DNA of 6,052 nucleotides, from NCBI GenBank assembly GCA_947253615.1, contig CAMYAA010000072.1, positions 1 through 6,052 of the forward strand. Reading direction: 5' to 3'. This DNA comes from an uncultured Sutterellaceae bacterium (GTDB lineage: Bacteria; Pseudomonadota; Gammaproteobacteria; Burkholderiales; Burkholderiaceae_F). The position numbers and the translations under genes are program-made. The notes beneath the pieces are model-generated. The model was not told the origin of the DNA, made no database searches, and was given only the letters and a program-made list of their open reading frames with translations. Below are positions 5,970 through 6,052 of the stretch, piece by piece; position 1 is the first letter of the stretch, and each line of letters starts with the position of its first letter.

Positions 5970-6052
5970 TTAGGCTGCACTGGACTTTTGCTCTCGCTTA
6001 ATGGTTTCAAAGAAGTCAGTAGGGTAATTTTTTTCAAATTTACGTATTTCTA
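5970..6052 (-). CDS. Possible 3' end of a convergent gene, partial
   Basis: On the minus strand the frame is open from the window edge to a TAA at 5972-5970, giving 27 codons, with EIRKFEKNYPTDFF near the start and KREQKSSAA at the end. The charged and aromatic make-up and lysine-rich C-terminus look protein-like, and a gene here would converge on the helicase. Twenty-seven open codons are weak evidence, and I do not recognise the family. Confidence 0.35.
   Translation of the reverse strand, partial: EIRKFEKNYPTDFFETIKREQKSSAA

Overview
The window is the end of an assembled contig from a short-read library. Bases 1-48 are not genomic: they match the Illumina Nextera i5-side adapter (tail of the flow-cell primer, an 8-base index, then the transposase mosaic end). 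Biological sequence starts at about position 49. The organism looks like a Gram-negative, probably a host-associated betaproteobacterium of the Sutterella/Parasutterella type. That placement is an inference from a large type V autotransporter passenger next to a proteobacterial-style RecD2 helicase and from moderate GC; no taxonomic marker gene is present.

Layout. Minus strand, 50-2528: one large autotransporter/adhesin passenger with a clear signal peptide. It is split by a +1 shift in an A8 tract (1780-1787) and cut off at the contig end before its beta-barrel. Minus strand, 2617-2835: a 72-codon ORF of unknown function. Each of these two minus-strand genes is preceded by a related 32-35 nt hairpin-forming element (2540-2571 and 2857-2891), with the purine run GAGGGG next to the 3' arm. 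Between the divergent genes, 2892-3636 has no convincing gene but is rich in small hairpins, mainly 2989-3154. Plus strand, 3637-5892: a RecD2/TraA-family DNA helicase with all its motor motifs. Its best start (ATG 3637, with a good ribosome binding site) is followed by an in-frame TAA at codon 14, so translation as written would have to begin downstream, for example at GTG 3715. The right edge may carry the last 27 codons of a minus-strand gene that converges on the helicase.

The genes form two unrelated units: a minus-strand surface-protein unit, possibly controlled by a shared leader element and by homopolymer slippage, and a plus-strand DNA-repair helicase. I see no CRISPR array, tRNA, rRNA or identifiable insertion sequence. 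The points most worth a second look are the A8 frameshift in the adhesin, the duplicated leader element, the early stop in the helicase gene, and the hairpin-rich spacer.
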